Source: Kalmusia sp. IMI 367209 (taxonomy: Eukaryota > Ascomycota > Dothideomycetes > Pleosporales > Didymosphaeriaceae). Taken from it: a DNA stretch of 64,000 nt. Both the position numbers and the translations under genes were made by a program. Shown one piece after another: positions 22,928-33,759 of this stretch (within the stretch, counting starts at the first letter, position 1; each line of letters opens with the position of its first letter). The stretch is taken from NCBI GenBank assembly GCA_027946365.1, contig JAPEUQ010000003.1:434001-498000 (forward strand), in the 5' to 3' direction. A model generated the notes under the pieces. That model made no database searches and was not told where the DNA came from. It saw nothing but the letters and a program-made list of their open reading frames with translations.

Positions 22928-24397
22928 TTACACCGCTTCTACAATTCGAAAAGGCCCTAACCCATTCTTTGCTTTAGCGCATAGTGAATCATGTCCGAAT
23001 CCACGGGGTAATCCAGAGGACACCCTTGTGAAAGCACCTTGTTTTAGCAGGGTTGGAACGCCTATGCGAAGCAGACATGATTTGAATTGCCCGCGCGGTC
23101 GTGACGTTAGACTTATCCCCGCTCCATCAGAACCAAATTCACCATTTTTGAATCGTTTTTCGTGTGGTGACTGTAGTGAAGGTGTATACACTACCGTAGA
23201 CGGATCCATAGTATTATCCAGACACATTTGCCCGACAAAACGATCGCATATCGATTGGACATCGATAATCGGTTGTGGGTTGGGTGTATCTAAAGGAAGC
23301 GAGTCTCGCGTTTTTACAAGTGTATTCAGACGAATGAAGTTTCGTGTATTCAGCCGGACTTCAGCAATCGGTGCGGGTGAGCGTGTGGTTCCGTTTTGAT
23401 GCCGATGCCAATATCCGAACACTTTGGCTATGACGTTCAGAGAGCAAAGACACATGGAACGCGCAAAGGCTCTCACGAGTCCGAAAATGACATCCGTGTC
23501 AGAGATGCCATAATCTACCACGAGGTTCTCTCCATCTGTAGCAAGCGAGAGTAGAGCATATACCCTATCTCGGAGAATTCCACATTCTTGAGCAGGGAAA
23601 TTGTCAAGAAGGCTGATCAAAGGCGCCCTCTTGATACTCTCATGGCCCATGACATGGGTCATGTGCGGGAGATATTTTCCGTCGGCTGGTCCAGTCAGAA
23701 TACCACTGTTGGAAACATCACCAAATCTGCGAGTATCCAACTCATCATAGCTTGCCAATATGCTACAGTACCTCGACAACCCAATCTCTTGGGTGATCCA
23801 AGCTCGTCCCCAGTACTTGTGACGTCGGAGCATGGTCCAACCTTCTAGAAGCCACGTATCGCGACGACGGTAATAGTCAGGTAGCAACCGGAGAAAGGCA
23901 GCCAACTTTTCGTTATCGCCCAACCATATAATGACATGCTCAGCCGACGAATAAATCTTTCCCATCTGCCCGACCTGGTGGTTGCGTTCCTCAATGTTAC
24001 CCTGATCGATACACAACGCATCTATCCAGAGCGGCCGAAGCGGATATTTAGTCCGAGCTACAATGAGAAACCTCCAAAGATTATACCTAACTGAGACCTT
24101 CTGCTGGTCCACGATGATCCAGCGCATTTGTGTAGCATCGCCCCACATATACGATAGACACGTATAGTTGTCGACATCGTTTTCGTTGGTCAAAGAGCAC
24201 TGCAAGAATCCGTCTGAAGAAAGGGTAGGTTTGACGCGCAGTAAACGTAGAGATGGCTGACTGTGATCGAGGGATTGGTATTTGAAATCAGGAAAACAAG
24301 GCTCAGAATTGACTTGGTGCCTAGTTGTGGAAGGTAGGTGAAGGTTCATGTTTCGTAACTTGTATAAGTGGACTGTAGCTAAACTGCATACCTTCAT
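22928..24397 (-). CDS. HET-domain protein (heterokaryon incompatibility)
   Basis: An uninterrupted 489-codon frame. The HET domain is explicit: YTCLSYMWGDA (about 78-88), LWIDALCIDQ (123-132), RNHQVGQMGKIYSSAEHVII (138-157) and RAWITQEI further on. A second in-frame Met (MNLHLPS, codon 17) is an alternative start. HET proteins mediate non-self recognition and programmed cell death after incompatible hyphal fusion, often with a partner encoded nearby. No STAND, ankyrin or other partner domain is fused here. The gene is transcribed away from a second HET gene starting 600 bases to the right. Confidence 0.9.
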   Translation of the reverse strand: MKVCSLATVHLYKLRNMNLHLPSTTRHQVNSEPCFPDFKYQSLDHSQPSLRLLRVKPTLSSDGFLQCSLTNENDVDNYTCLSYMWGDATQMRWIIVDQQKVSVRYNLWRFLIVARTKYPLRPLWIDALCIDQGNIEERNHQVGQMGKIYSSAEHVIIWLGDNEKLAAFLRLLPDYYRRRDTWLLEGWTMLRRHKYWGRAWITQEIGLSRYCSILASYDELDTRRFGDVSNSGILTGPADGKYLPHMTHVMGHESIKRAPLISLLDNFPAQECGILRDRVYALLSLATDGENLVVDYGISDTDVIFGLVRAFARSMCLCSLNVIAKVFGYWHRHQNGTTRSPAPIAEVRLNTRNFIRLNTLVKTRDSLPLDTPNPQPIIDVQSICDRFVGQMCLDNTMDPSTVVYTPSLQSPHEKRFKNGEFGSDGAGISLTSRPRGQFKSCLLRIGVPTLLKQGAFTRVSSGLPRGFGHDSLCAKAKNGLGPFRIVEAV

Positions 24398-24993
24398 CTA
24401 GCGCTTCGAAAGTTGTATAGGTGTGCCTCTACTTTTCGGACGTGTAGTGAGTCATACGCAGTAAGGCTGATGGTCGCTTCGCCCTACTCAATCACGTGGC
24501 TCTCGTGCCTCACTCAGCTTCATAATAGTGAATTCTGCATCTATTATTTAATTATTGTAGATTTCTAATGACCATAATTAAAGTAGTATACTGTTAAATC
24601 ACAGCATGAGCTAGCATTAGCAGCTGCCATTGCCGGCGCCTTGTGCTATTAGGGGCCAACAAGGCTAATTTTGTTCGGTCACACGACAGGCAATCCGATA
24701 ACTCAGATGAAAATGAAAGCAAGATACAGATTTATTTAATGGGAGGGATAATGACTATCGTTTTCCCTCTTCGAATAGGAGGATGCGATAAGCATCTGTT
24801 CTAGTATTTTCACTTATCTCACTAAATACGACGAGCGCCATCTTTACTCCAGACCAGAATAGTGGACATGGCCAGCTGGCGTCTACTGATTGGTTGAAAT
24901 TGGCTGAGTCAGCCGGTGTTCGAGCTGCTAGTGCACGTCAGCGGAAGCTTCCAAAGCTGGCTTCTAAATTCTTGCCCCTACTATTATCGGGAG
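24398..24993. other. divergent promoter region between HET genes
   Basis: About 600 bases separate the two diverging HET genes and should contain both promoters. AT-rich towards the centre (24530-24600). No specific site recognised. Confidence 0.5.
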
Positions 24994-26991
24994 ATGGCAC
25001 TCTGCGAGCTCTGTATCACTCTGGATCTCCCGTCGCTATTCAAAACGCGTTCTACAAAGCCCTCGCTGGGACTACCACCGGCTATCTTGCGTGACCTTGC
25101 AACACTGCGTCAAAGACAAGAGTGTAAGATTTGCCAACTCATCCTTAATACTTTTACACTCGATCCTGCTTCGAGATCATTCAGAGGAACGCAGATAGCG
25201 GGAAAGTTCGAGACATTTGCACAAAAAGGCATCCTACCGGGATTTGGTCGTCGCCTTTGGATTATCGGTCTTGATCCAGGAAAAACTGTGGACGATGTCG
25301 TGTTATCTGGTTTCAAAAGTGAGTATGGGTACTGCATACAGCCAGCGATGCAGAAAAAGAGCTTGGCATGGGAAACAACTCCAAGTCTGCAGGCCCGCAC
25401 CGTGGATCAACACTGCGTGGATATCCCCTTAGTTCGGAGCTGGCTTGATCTATGTGGAGGCTGCCATTCGCAACAATGCGCTCCGAGCCCGCATGCCAAC
25501 TTCAGAAATATCAATTTTCGCGTCATTGATGTCGTTCACGAACAGATTGTCAGCGCACCCAATGATTGCAATTACGTGGCTTTAAGCTATGTCTGGGGGT
25601 CCGCAAAGCAAGTCATGAACAAGAAGGAAATTAGAACAATCTTAATGTCTCCAGAAGGGATGAAGTCGCTTCAAATCCCGCGAACGATTCGGGATTCAAT
25701 GAAATTCTGCAAAGCGATCGGACAAGACTATCTCTGGGTCGATGCACTATGCATTGAGCAAGATAATGCTAACGACGTCGCAAGTCAGATAGCTAATATG
25801 GACCTAGTTTACTCTTGCGCAACATTCACAATTGTCGCAGCGACCGGTGAACACTGCGATTCTGGCCTCCCTGGTTTTGACGGGTCGCGGCAATTCACAC
25901 AATACTCCTCCACAATATCTGATACTACATTTATCAGTACGCAAAAGTCCCCCTCTTCAGCTGCACAGGCTTCCAAATGGAACACTCGGGGGTGGACTTA
26001 CCAAGAGAACCTTCTTTCTAGAAGGCTCCTCATCTTCACCAACATGCAAGTCATTTTCCGCTGTAACCGGGCATTATGGTGCGAAGATGTCTCCGCTGAA
26101 TGTCTAAACCCATTGTTCAGACTATCGGATGCAGAATGGCTTAATCGTCAAGTTAGTCGGTCAGAAAGTTCTCTGAGGTACACACGGCGGCTATGGGAGG
26201 TGGCTGTGAAGACGCTTTTGTCGCGAGAATTTTCGTTCGATGGTGACATCCTCAACGCATTTCAAGGCGTCTCGAAATCCATGGAACCCGATCTTGGTTC
26301 TTTCCACTGGGGTCTCCCGGAGAACAATTTCGACCGAGCGTTGCTTTGGTACACGGGAGCTCCTTATCCCATTGCGAGGCGAAGTGGATTCCCAAGCTGG
26401 TCGTGGGCTGGTTGGAAGCATGATAAAATATATGGGAATGGGCGGCAATGGGTGTTTGATATGGACCGGACTTCTATCGTAACATTTTTTCGATTCAATG
26501 AAGACGGAGAATTAAAGCCGATTCGCTTCGGAGATAAATCGGTACAATCACGACTGCCACCCAACGTCCGCACCCATTTCGAGTTCAATTGTGCCCCGAA
26601 ATTGTCCTATGGAAGTTTGGAAAATCCAGATCAACTTCTTATCTTCTGGACAAGCTCCGCCATGGTCCCACTGACTCGCATGGAACCAGATCGGTATCTG
26701 ATAGATGGTGGCCTAAATGCAGAAGTAAAAGGGCTCAAAATATATCCCTTCAAGCTGAGTGATGAATGGTTCAAGAAACAGTCAAATGGCATGGTCGAAG
26801 TCATAATCGTGTCATGTTGGCCTCGGGGTCCTAAATTCGTTGATAGTGAATGGGAGTACAATTGTTTGATTATAGAGTGGGTAGATGGGGTTGCGTATAG
26901 AGTTCAGAACCCCGATGACAATATGGGGGGTCTTCGTCAGGACTTCTGGGACTCATTAAAACCAACCCGCAAACTTATTATTCTTGGTTAA
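24994..26991 (+). CDS. HET-domain protein (heterokaryon incompatibility)
   Basis: A single exon of 665 codons from ATG 24994. This start was chosen over an earlier in-frame Met at 24916 because MALCELCITLDL begins the N-terminal cysteine pairs usual in this subgroup (CELC, then CKIC near 45-48). The HET domain carries YVALSYVWGSA (about 195-205), YLWVDALCIEQ (246-256), ATFTIVAATG and TRGWTYQENLLSRRLL. A long C-terminal region includes FPSWSWAGWK, also typical. Its role is vegetative incompatibility or a related immune-like response. It is unlike the leftward neighbour outside the HET core, so the pair is not a simple recent duplication. Confidence 0.92.
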   Translation: MALCELCITLDLPSLFKTRSTKPSLGLPPAILRDLATLRQRQECKICQLILNTFTLDPASRSFRGTQIAGKFETFAQKGILPGFGRRLWIIGLDPGKTVDDVVLSGFKSEYGYCIQPAMQKKSLAWETTPSLQARTVDQHCVDIPLVRSWLDLCGGCHSQQCAPSPHANFRNINFRVIDVVHEQIVSAPNDCNYVALSYVWGSAKQVMNKKEIRTILMSPEGMKSLQIPRTIRDSMKFCKAIGQDYLWVDALCIEQDNANDVASQIANMDLVYSCATFTIVAATGEHCDSGLPGFDGSRQFTQYSSTISDTTFISTQKSPSSAAQASKWNTRGWTYQENLLSRRLLIFTNMQVIFRCNRALWCEDVSAECLNPLFRLSDAEWLNRQVSRSESSLRYTRRLWEVAVKTLLSREFSFDGDILNAFQGVSKSMEPDLGSFHWGLPENNFDRALLWYTGAPYPIARRSGFPSWSWAGWKHDKIYGNGRQWVFDMDRTSIVTFFRFNEDGELKPIRFGDKSVQSRLPPNVRTHFEFNCAPKLSYGSLENPDQLLIFWTSSAMVPLTRMEPDRYLIDGGLNAEVKGLKIYPFKLSDEWFKKQSNGMVEVIIVSCWPRGPKFVDSEWEYNCLIIEWVDGVAYRVQNPDDNMGGLRQDFWDSLKPTRKLIILG

Positions 26992-27597
26992 ATGCTGTAT
27001 GTCATTGGTAGATTATACACCATTGATTCGGCAGTACACGGATACCTTGTTAGAGAGGCAGTTTGTTCAAGAAATATACTAGAGACTCCTTTAGTCATTG
27101 CCATATGACGGGGTGGATAGCAAGAACGGGTAGCGGAAGTGATCATAGAGCGTTTTCTAACTCGTCTGGTGTGGGCAAGAGTAGGTTATTGTGAACGGTA
27201 CTTCTTAGAGGCTCTGTGCAGTTTTCATGATAATCTTCGGAGTTTCTTTAGTTACTGGTTGAACTAAATAGTAAGTCGTGCTTTGGTAAAGTAGAACTAG
27301 TCAATATGGTATTGACTGGTCGGGAATTTCTGTAAATGATACGCACAAGCTTGTATCACATACCCATTGAATCAAGCTTTCTTTTCGTCTGATTCACGAT
27401 GTCCCGATACAGTATAATTGAGCCGATTTCGGGCTCTTCGTACCTAGTCATGGGTTCGGGCGAACAACTTAATCGTAGAATGACGAAGATATTCGTCTTT
27501 GGCTTTTATATATACTCTAGCTATGTAGGTATTCGCTATAATATTCCCTATGTTCAATGCCGTTTCACCACTACATGGGTTGCAATAAAATGACTGC
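26992..27597. other. intergenic region
   Basis: 600 bases between the 3' ends of a HET gene and the methyltransferase. No gene or element seen. Confidence 0.5.
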
Positions 27598-28645
27598 CTA
27601 CCTCACCCTCGTTATCTCAAAATTCAACTTACCCACGTTTCCGTCGTCCCAAGGCTTTTTCTCCCTCGGATCCTGCGCCAGAACAGCCTCCACCTTCCAC
27701 TCGCTCGCCGTCCGCTCGCCAATCTCAGCCCACAACTTCTCGAAACTGCTCACGTCGTGAAGGTACATGCGCCCCTGCTCGTACAGCCCCGGCTTCTTAC
27801 TCCCGACTTGGGTGCCTACCACCATTGCACCCGGCCCTTTCATGAGCTTAACGATAGCAGCGCCCGCATCGAGCTGTTTTTCCCACGTGAAAAGGTGCAG
27901 GAACGCAGATGCTTGCAGAACATCAATGCCAGCAAGAAGGGGCTGGAGCGCAACCGACGTGCCCTCAGTGCCATCATCCTTGAGCAAATCAAACAAGTCG
28001 GCACCGATAAGCGTTGCACCCAGAGCACGCATCGCGCCACCATTCTGCGTGGACATCTTGTCGCCATCGCAGAACAACTTATGGCCCAGGTCATGGTATT
28101 CGCCATGCAGTTCCACGCCAACAAGATTCTCGCCCTAAACGCCTTCAGCGGCCAAAGCGCGTAGATCCTGGCCGAAGCAGCAGCCTAGATCAAGGAATTT
28201 GGCGGAGGGCACTTGTAATCGCGTGATGATTGAGCGGTAAGAGGGCGTGTAGGGCAGGGCGAGAGTGAGGAAGCGGAACTGGCCAATGCAGGGATAGGGC
28301 CAGACTTCCCAGGCTTCATCGCGCTGTGCATTTTCAGTATGCATATGGCTATGGCAGCACTTGTGTCGAGGATGTCTGTTGAAGACTAGCTCCCCAAAGG
28401 TGGCACATCGAAGTCCAAGAGTGCAGTGGAGATGTGAAGACACTCACCACCTTCTCAATATGCGTCACAATCTCGCTCTCGGGAATCCGACTGTACGTCT
28501 TCAGCAATTCCCGCGTCTGCTCCGGCAAGTTCTCCTTCTCCAGAGACCGCTTATACCACGCAACGGTTTTATCGCGGCTGCCCACAGCTGCGAACGCTGA
28601 CTTCTCGGTCACAGCAGCGGTGGTATTGCTGCCTTCGCTCGTCAT
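27598..28645 (-). pseudogene. SAM-dependent methyltransferase (AusD-like) with in-frame stop
   Basis: Two exons, complement(join(27598..28323,28448..28645)), would give 307 codons. Exon 1 encodes the N-terminal helices (DKTVAWYKRSLEKENLPEQ). Exon 2 has WPYPCIGQFRFL, the SAM-binding motif I KFLDLGCCFGQD, ENLVGVELH, LHLFTWEKQ and the C-terminal LNFEITRV, the layout of AusD-like class I methyltransferases of fungal meroterpenoid and polyketide pathways. TAG at 28135-28137 interrupts the frame just after motif I (AAEGV.GENL). No alternative splice removes it without losing motif I. Otherwise the frame is perfect for 170 codons downstream, so this is a very young pseudogene, a sequence error or a readthrough case. 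Confidence 0.8.
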
Positions 28646-29358
28646 GGTGACTAATGACTATGCGGCTTGGGCCCGTTCAAATGTTCGTAGAAGGGGAGAA
28701 GGACAGAGTTAGGCCGCGTTGAATTGTTTACTTTGTTGCAACACGCCGGTTGTGTACGAATTTTGTAGGGCTCCGTGTGGGCTGTTTTGATGTGGCGCAG
28801 GTGAGTGCAGGGTGTTAGGCTGGCAGCGACCCGAGGGTGTGGGTCGGAAGCCTGTTTGAAGGGGCAGTTCGCCGAGGGTGGGGGCCAACGCTCTAGGATG
28901 GCCCCATCATTGCGCACCGAGAAGATATGAGTAATTGCGTTGAGTCTTGACGCAACATGTCTAAGTTACTGAGAGCTAGACCTTGCATAAGCTTTTATGA
29001 TTCAAGGTTGGCATCTTCGTATGCAGGTACACATACCACTAATTCACCCACCAGCCATTCACTAGCCACATTTACCCTTAATTAACCGCCATTACAGCTC
29101 GGAAAGCGAGTACCGCGGATTCTTGTCTATCAGAGGTAGATCTATCGATTGTAAGTAAGTATAGAACGATATGCTAATGAAGCTCTCTTGGGAATAGATG
29201 GTAGAGAACATCAGCAATTGTTATGCTCTGATTCGTTCTTCATGTACTTAGATCCGAATCTTATGTGCAAGTATTCACAGCAAGTTCCAGTAACACATGT
29301 ATAATCGACTAACGACAGAAGGTTGTTAGAGAGCTCGTCACAAAAACTGATGACAATT
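28646..29358. other. gene-free stretch
   Basis: 700 bases between the methyltransferase start and the PKS relic. No gene recognised. Confidence 0.45.
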
Positions 29359-30352
29359 TCATTTAAATACAACGCATGCGCCTATATGACCCAAAAGCGA
29401 CAATAACCTCGCACCGATCAAGTTTTCACCTTCGGTTAGAATCGTCATACTCATGACTCTACTCTCCCTTACCACCCTCGCCACCATTTCATCAACTTTC
29501 ACGTTAGCTAGTAATTTTAGGATTGGAATCATGACGGCAAATTTCCTGAAGATACAGTTGCGCATCTCCACAGCTACCAGCAAGTCCATGCCAGACTCGC
29601 TCATGTTGTGTACCCCACTCATTTCGTGGTCATCGCTTAGCATGAGCAGCGCCGAAAACTTACTGGATAGGCCCGCTAGAACGGCCTCTTGCGCATCGGA
29701 CAACGAGCTCGCGACGCTCAATTGCTCTCGGGGGCGAAGGATGACACCTGTCGGCAGTGGGAACATAGCAGCATCGCAAAGTTGGCATGACTGGTATCGG
29801 GATTCCATTGGCATAGGCCAGTAACGAACTGGGCAGGCAAGGCTTCCGCAGGATTGCTCGGACTCAATACGGATGCTTCGATTACTTCCATGATTTCGCG
29901 ACTAGACACGGTCGTACCAAGTCCCTGACACTCGATGGTCTGCGCTAGATGTGTGTTTCTGCCACGTAGCCGAAGTCGCGGAGGACACCAAGATCAATTG
30001 ATGTAGCGGGGATACCAGACATCACTCGTAAATGGCAAGCAAACGCATCAAGATGGGAGGATGCAGCAGCGTAGGTGGACTGCGAAGCATTTCCAATGAG
30101 GCTTGATAGACAGGAACGAAGTATGAAAAAGTCTAGGGTAACGGATGGGGAGCTGCAGAGATCGCTGTGAAGATTCTGAGTGCCATGCACCTTTTGAGAG
30201 GTAGGACGAGTGGTTTAAGTTTTCGAGGTAAGCGTCCTGACAAGTGGTCAATAATTTCGTGGCTCAGGGTAGAAAGTAAGAAAACTCACGTTGAGGACCA
30301 TGGCACCCTGAGTAACGCCCTTGATCGGTGGCATCTCTTTCCACGCGAGGTG
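29359..30352 (-). pseudogene. 3' remnant of a reducing polyketide synthase (KR-ACP)
   Basis: Only the KR-to-ACP end of a highly reducing PKS remains. Reading leftward from 30352: MPPIKGVTQGAMVLN, then an intact-looking intron (30237-30289, GTGAGT..CAG), DAYLENLNHSSYL, and after a shift VHGTQNLH. The KR core IGNASQSTYAAASSHLDAFA and PATSIDLGVL follow. The ACP is LSDAQEAVLAGLSSKFSALL and the helix around MSESGMDLLVAVEMRN. The phosphopantetheine Ser of GMDSLVAVE is Leu here (TTG at 29581-29583, one change from TCG). At least two frame changes and a stop after VAETHI break it. KS, AT, DH and ER are absent from the window. The protein cannot carry a polyketide chain. Confidence 0.85.
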
Positions 30353-30589
30353 TCATATAGCCACTGACCCTTCTAAGACGGTCAGAAACCTACTGACATA
30401 CTTTTGGTCCATTAATGAACTTTCCACACTAGTCGACCACTTCAGTGTTACAGGAGAGATACAGGAATATGACATGAAGTGGATGGTACCATCAAATGGT
30501 TGCTTTCTCGGTTATAAGGTGATGCTCTATCATGTTGTATTAGCGGCCTGTGCAGTCCGCCATTAATCTCCTTCATTCTTTCCAGTTTG

Positions 30590-30880
30590 AAAAAAAGATA
30601 GCGTCGGATCCTATACGCTTTTTATAATTGGTACCACTTGCACTGCCATTTCGTAGCTGGTCACCGAAATAAATCTTTGGCTACATTTCTGGACTCGTCT
30701 GAAACGGCATTCAAAGCTGATCCACTCGCGAACCTGGTGAGTTAGACCAACAGAGCGCTTCGAAGAACCACAGCCTGGGCCCCAGGAGTGGCCCGGTTCG
30801 TCGCAAGATTTTCAAGGGTCTCCGCCGGCCGAGACAGAGAACGCGAAGGTGCAAACGGCAACAACGGCAACGAACTTCAT
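30590..30880 (-). pseudogene. possible small secreted protein relic
   Basis: ATG at 30880 opens a textbook signal peptide (MKFVAVVAVCTFAFSVSA) followed by GGDP and a TGA at 30812-30814. The same frame then continues with cysteine-containing sequence (KSCDEPGHSWGPGCGSSKRS). This looks like a small secreted protein cut by one nonsense codon directly after the signal peptide. The 3' end is not resolved; splice-like signals occur near 30680-30735. A 22-codon frame falls below usual annotation limits. Confidence 0.4.
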
Positions 30881-31792
30881 TCTTGCGTTTGGTGAGTGTG
30901 TTGGAGGAAGAGATTGCATTGGCTGGTTTAAATGCGAAAAGTGGAGTGGTAGCTGACTGACTAGCAGTAGAAGAAAATGTAAAAGTAGCCCGTAATTAAT
31001 GAATGACTATGTATTGAGTGTGTGATAAGAGACTCGGGTACGGAATCGTAGACGATTATATACAGTTTCTTCTACTAACTGTACCATCACGAATCTCCTA
31101 TGGTACTACAGGCGACCAACAAATGTGGGTGACTCGCGCGAAAGCTTGACACAGGCTCTCAGAAGGTCTTTCACGAGAGAATTTGAAGCATGCGCTGGTC
31201 GCCCACACATGCTGGCCGACTGCACAGCTGATAGGTATATAGGACCTGTCAAAATGCATAATCTGCGTTGTGTTTTCTACTGATTTGATCCCCTCCTACG
31301 TACGACTAGGCGATATACGCTTGTACATTAGCTTCCAATTTACGAAGAAGTCACCTAACCCTCTTAACTTTTGACGGGGTCAAAGCGTTTCCAGGGACCA
31401 AATTAGCTTGTCTACGCTGCCATCGGTGTCTTAAGCCACACAGGGCGACCAACGGACCTCCATCTAATTCGAAACTAATCCTAAAGCGGAATAGTTTTCA
31501 AAAGCAGCTCCGAGAGTCAACGCTCACGACCTGGATGAATTACCTGTACATTACCTTGCGAAACATGTGACAGGATTAAATCTCCGGAGATCGGTTGAGG
31601 TACTCAATGCCGTCGGTACAAGATGCTCAGCCTCTCGTCGGACATCTAAACATATTCAATGTGTATTCCTTGGCGCAAGCGCTAACCCAACCCAGTCTCT
31701 TCAACATCAACATGGGAAAAGTCGAGCTCCTTGATAAGAAATAGCGATTACCTCTTCTACGATCCTTGAGCTCTGCTACGTAGTATTGCATT
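30881..31792. other. gene-free stretch
   Basis: 900 bases upstream of the acyltransferase, AT-rich, with no recognisable gene. Confidence 0.45.
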
Positions 31793-33277
31793 ATGTCGAA
31801 CTTTACTACGCCAGGCGTGAATGCAAACGGAAAGGAATGGTCCCTCTCAGAGGCAGCTGGACCTATGCTGTTCGCTTTGATCTTTCCCTTCATGCTTCTT
31901 ATTATCGTATCTTTCCCACAACACTTCGATCGATGGATAGCTCTGACCCTAGTTCTCGCCTCCGCATACGCTGCATTCGTAAAGTCTGATAATCTTTTTC
32001 CAGATGATACGTTCAACGAGGTCAACTCGCGCTATGTTATCATCAGCGGCTCCCATATGCTGTCTATGATATACAAGACCGATAAAAGAAAGAAAGATCA
32101 GGCCCATTTATGTGTCTTGTACTGGTACACTTCAAAGTGAATACTAAGATAGAGTGTAGCTCCAATATAAAACTGCTGAGCCAACGTGGAGCCCTTGGTA
32201 CAGAGGCTATAAGCTCATGTGGAATGGGCGGGGTGCAGGAACACCCTGGGAAAACCCCTACCTCTGGCCCGGAGTAAAACACACTTGGGATACACTCAAA
32301 CCATCTGCAAACTTACACGAAACCCACCGAAATGGCTGGCGTCACAATCTTATGCTTAGGAGCAGATGGGGCGGCGTCGCTATTCGATCCGGCTATCTGT
32401 TACTTAACTTCTTCTTGCTTGCGTGCCTTTACGAATTCGTTAATCCAGAATATTTACTGGGCGCTACAGCATCCGACTATACTCCCGAGAAGGAAGGCAT
32501 TATCCGGCGCCTCATGCAGATGTACTTGGGCCGGAAAATGATCGCGCCAGTTACCCATCGCGAGTTCTTGGTGCGTGCTGTGACAGCCTTCGAGGATGCG
32601 GCTGGGAACTTTCTATTTTTCTCTCTGTACCACGACGTTTGCGCTATATTTTTCATAGCTGTGGGACTGGACGAGTTGTGGGAATGGCCTCCGTTCTTTG
32701 GTCGACTTACGAAAGCGTACACTATGCGTCGATGGTGAGTAAAGCCCCGGATACAAAGATGGATTGTCTCTTGAATGCGAAAAAAATGCCCATATCATTC
32801 GCTCGAACTAAAATCTATGGAAAGTAATAAATCCTGCTTTTAAATGGCACTGACTTGCAACCTTACTCTAGGTGGTCCATGTGGTGGCACAGAATAATCT
32901 ATCGGTCATTCAACAGCCATTCAGAGCTCATTTTGAAGTTGATTGGCATCAAGAAGGGGTCAGTACTTCATAGAAATTTGACTGCTTTCATTGTATTCGG
33001 ATTAAGCGCTGTCATGCACAGCATGGTATCATGGAAGCACGGGAACCCATGTGCGTGGGGAAGGAGTATGGCTTACTGGTTTCTCCAACCTGTTGCGTTC
33101 ATATTGGAGGGTGCAGTGCAAGCTCTTTGGTCGAAGGTCAAGAAAAAGTTGGTTGGATCTACGACTTCCGTTATACTGGATGTTCTCGAACGAACTGTGG
33201 GATATGTTTGGGTGTGTGCTTTCTTAGTGTGGGTTATTCCAAAACGCCATTCTCCACTTATAAGCTGTACAGTCTAG
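31793..33277 (+). CDS. wax-synthase-type (MBOAT-like) acyltransferase
   Basis: Best model join(31793..32113,32160..32734,32872..33277), 433 aa, the usual size. The start gives MSNFTTPGVNANGKEW and a first membrane helix. Exon 2 carries PTWSPWYRGYKLMWNGRGAGTPW, exon 3 the family signature WWSMWWHRIIYRSF and LSAVMHSMVSW with the presumed catalytic His. About eight membrane helices are expected, in the ER. Relatives acetylate terpenoid or polyketide intermediates in fungal clusters, so location beside a PKS remnant and a methyltransferase is suggestive. Intron 2 is canonical (GTGAGT..TAG). Intron 1 must use a poor GTCTTG donor, although its branch site (ACTAA) and acceptor are good; a damaged donor is possible. 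Confidence 0.65.
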
Positions 33278-33478
33278 GGGAAGAGCTTCATTTAGCCTTT
33301 TGCACATTTTATAACAATATCGATCCAAACGTGATATGCTTGGTGTAGCTTTTTGAGCATCTTCTGTCGCTGGCGGTGCTTTTCTCCATGATCGACGCCG
33401 GTTTGTAAGAAACAATTGCATGATAGCTTCTCGGCTGTTCACAGGGTCTGTCAAATTTTAAAATCCTGAATCTAGAAG

Positions 33479-33759
33479 CTACCCAGCTCGTGCCGTCGGA
33501 CTGAGGTTGCACATGTGAGCTAGCACCTACTGTGGAGGTAAATAGTCTCGATTGGCTTTCCGATCTAACGTACGAGAGCAAAGGAGTCATTTAAGCGGAA
33601 AGGGTTCAGCGCCATTTCGCAATCTAAAGCACTCCTTTTCGTCATAACATCTGTCATTTCTAGCGGAGCAAATTCATCGCATGGAAACTGATCTACCCCA
33701 TAGTCTAGAGCGATATAAGCTTCCGGGCGCTTATTCCCGGGATTGTCGTACTCCACCAT
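33479..33759 (-). CDS. possible small two-exon protein
   Basis: Candidate complement(join(33479..33526,33574..33759)), 77 aa, using a strong GTACGT donor and a TAG acceptor. It begins MVEYDNPGNKRPEAYIALDYG and is acidic, soluble and without signal peptide. No family is recognised. Support is a start codon, a 62-codon open exon and a good donor, which could be chance. It could also be the 3' part of a lost gene. Confidence 0.25.
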
